Positions 4,915-5,632 of a stretch of DNA of 5,632 nucleotides are shown one piece after another (position 1 is the stretch's first letter; the number at the start of each line of letters is the position of its first letter). The notes beneath the pieces are model-generated. The model searched no databases and was not told the origin of the DNA. It saw only the letters and a list, made by a program, of their open reading frames with translations. The stretch is from Psychroflexus sp. (GTDB lineage: Bacteria; Bacteroidota; Bacteroidia; Flavobacteriales; Flavobacteriaceae): NCBI GenBank assembly GCA_003565575.1, contig PXBV01000256.1:1-5632 (forward strand), read 5' to 3'. The position numbers were made by a program, and so were the translations under genes.

Positions 4915-5632
4915 ATGAAAATTGCATTAGAATGGTTTTTAAATCCCGACCACTTACCACTTATTATTGCCAAAGAAAAAGGCTTTCTGAAAAAACAAGG
5001 GATTGAAGAATTTGAAATTATTGTCCCCACAGAACACTACGACGGACTCGGAAATTTGATTGCTGGTGAAATAGAATTCGCTACCAATGAACCTTTGCAT
5101 TTAATTGAACAATACCATCCCGAATTTCTTTCCTTAGGAACATTTTTCCAAACCAAAGGTGGAGTCATGATGAAGAAAGAAGCTTTTGAAGGTTTAAAAA
5201 AAGGCGAAAACATTAAATTGGTCACACCTGTATCTAATGATAAAACCAACACCATCGGATTTGAAATTATCCAAAGATATGCAGAAAAACAAGGTGTTAA
5301 AGTTAAAAAAGAACAAGTTGAATTTTGTGCTGAAGATTTTTATTTAATCAGACATCTTAAGGCTGGCTATGATGCCGCTTGGTTGTATTTCTACAATTTT
5401 GAAGGCATAGAGTCTCAATTTGAAAAGGATTTGGATTTGATTTTTATGGATTCCGATACTGCTGAATTTGCCAATTTCTGTGGTTTAGATTTATTCACTT
5501 CAAAGTCGTTTTACAATCAAAATCCTGCTAAAGTTGAAGCGGTGGTTGAAGCAGTAAAAGAAGCTATTGAGTTTATAAATCTAAATCCTTCCGAAGCTTT
5601 TGAAGCTTATTACAGCTACGCTAAAGAAGAAA
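4915..5632 (+). CDS. NMT1/THI5-like protein without signal peptide, thiamine pyrimidine branch (cut by window edge)
   Basis: The first 239 codons are present; the family is usually a little over 300 residues. The N-terminus EWFLNPDHLPLIIAKEKGF (6-24) is the hallmark of the NMT1/THI5-like periplasmic-binding-protein fold. GEIEFATNEPLHLIEQ (51-66) and CGLDLFTSKSFYNQNP (189-204) are further family segments, and a helix follows to about 221. Relatives are either ThiY-type binding proteins for pyrimidine precursors or the fungal THI5 pyrimidine synthase. No export signal is possible: the ATG is preceded in frame by CTT and the thiE stop TAA, and residue 1 already begins the mature domain. By my eye alignment to yeast THI5, His62 falls at the catalytic histidine but Asn58 at the PLP lysine, so synthase activity is doubtful. 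It is co-transcribed with thiE under the TPP riboswitch, which ties it to thiamine supply. The precise role is unknown. Confidence 0.88.
   Translation, partial: MKIALEWFLNPDHLPLIIAKEKGFLKKQGIEEFEIIVPTEHYDGLGNLIAGEIEFATNEPLHLIEQYHPEFLSLGTFFQTKGGVMMKKEAFEGLKKGENIKLVTPVSNDKTNTIGFEIIQRYAEKQGVKVKKEQVEFCAEDFYLIRHLKAGYDAAWLYFYNFEGIESQFEKDLDLIFMDSDTAEFANFCGLDLFTSKSFYNQNPAKVEAVVEAVKEAIEFINLNPSEAFEAYYSYAKEE

Overview
The window is a low-GC chromosomal segment from a member of the Bacteroidetes, most probably a Flavobacteriaceae-type bacterium. Three things point there: promoter elements of the TAnnTTTG (-7) type, including one full TTG-N18-TATCTTTGC; starts without a Shine-Dalgarno sequence; and a secreted protein whose repeats resemble type IX secretion tail domains. 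This is inference from sequence style, not a database match.

Left part (1-1399, minus strand): the N-terminal third of an exported metal-dependent amidohydrolase, which runs off the left edge, lies 71 bp downstream of an AraC-family regulator with a cupin-like sensor domain. The regulator may control the enzyme, but nothing in the sequence proves it. From 1400 to 1607 is a divergent promoter region with a TATATTTGC element on each strand. The plus-strand one serves a small secreted protein (1608-2189) made of two similar beta-rich repeats, followed by a hairpin terminator.

Middle (2260-3047): a largely gene-less stretch that carries tRNA-Ser(UGA) on the minus strand with a complete promoter and a long hairpin terminator. 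Upstream of the next gene there is an AT-rich inverted repeat. A lipoprotein M28-family zinc aminopeptidase (3048-4061) follows as an apparently single gene.

Right part (4136-5632): a thiamine operon. A TPP riboswitch aptamer is followed by a strong intrinsic terminator, then thiE (thiamine phosphate synthase), then an NMT1/THI5-like protein that runs off the right edge. The terminator's 5' arm can pair instead with the 3' strand of aptamer helix P1, so the sequence encodes a mutually exclusive antiterminator. Thiamine pyrophosphate should therefore shut off both genes by premature termination. The second gene cannot have a signal peptide, because an in-frame TAA sits two codons before its ATG. 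It therefore appears to be cytoplasmic, unlike the usual periplasmic or lipid-anchored ThiY binding proteins. This unusual pyrimidine-branch protein is the most interesting item in the window. No CRISPR array, insertion sequence, rRNA or prophage gene was seen.
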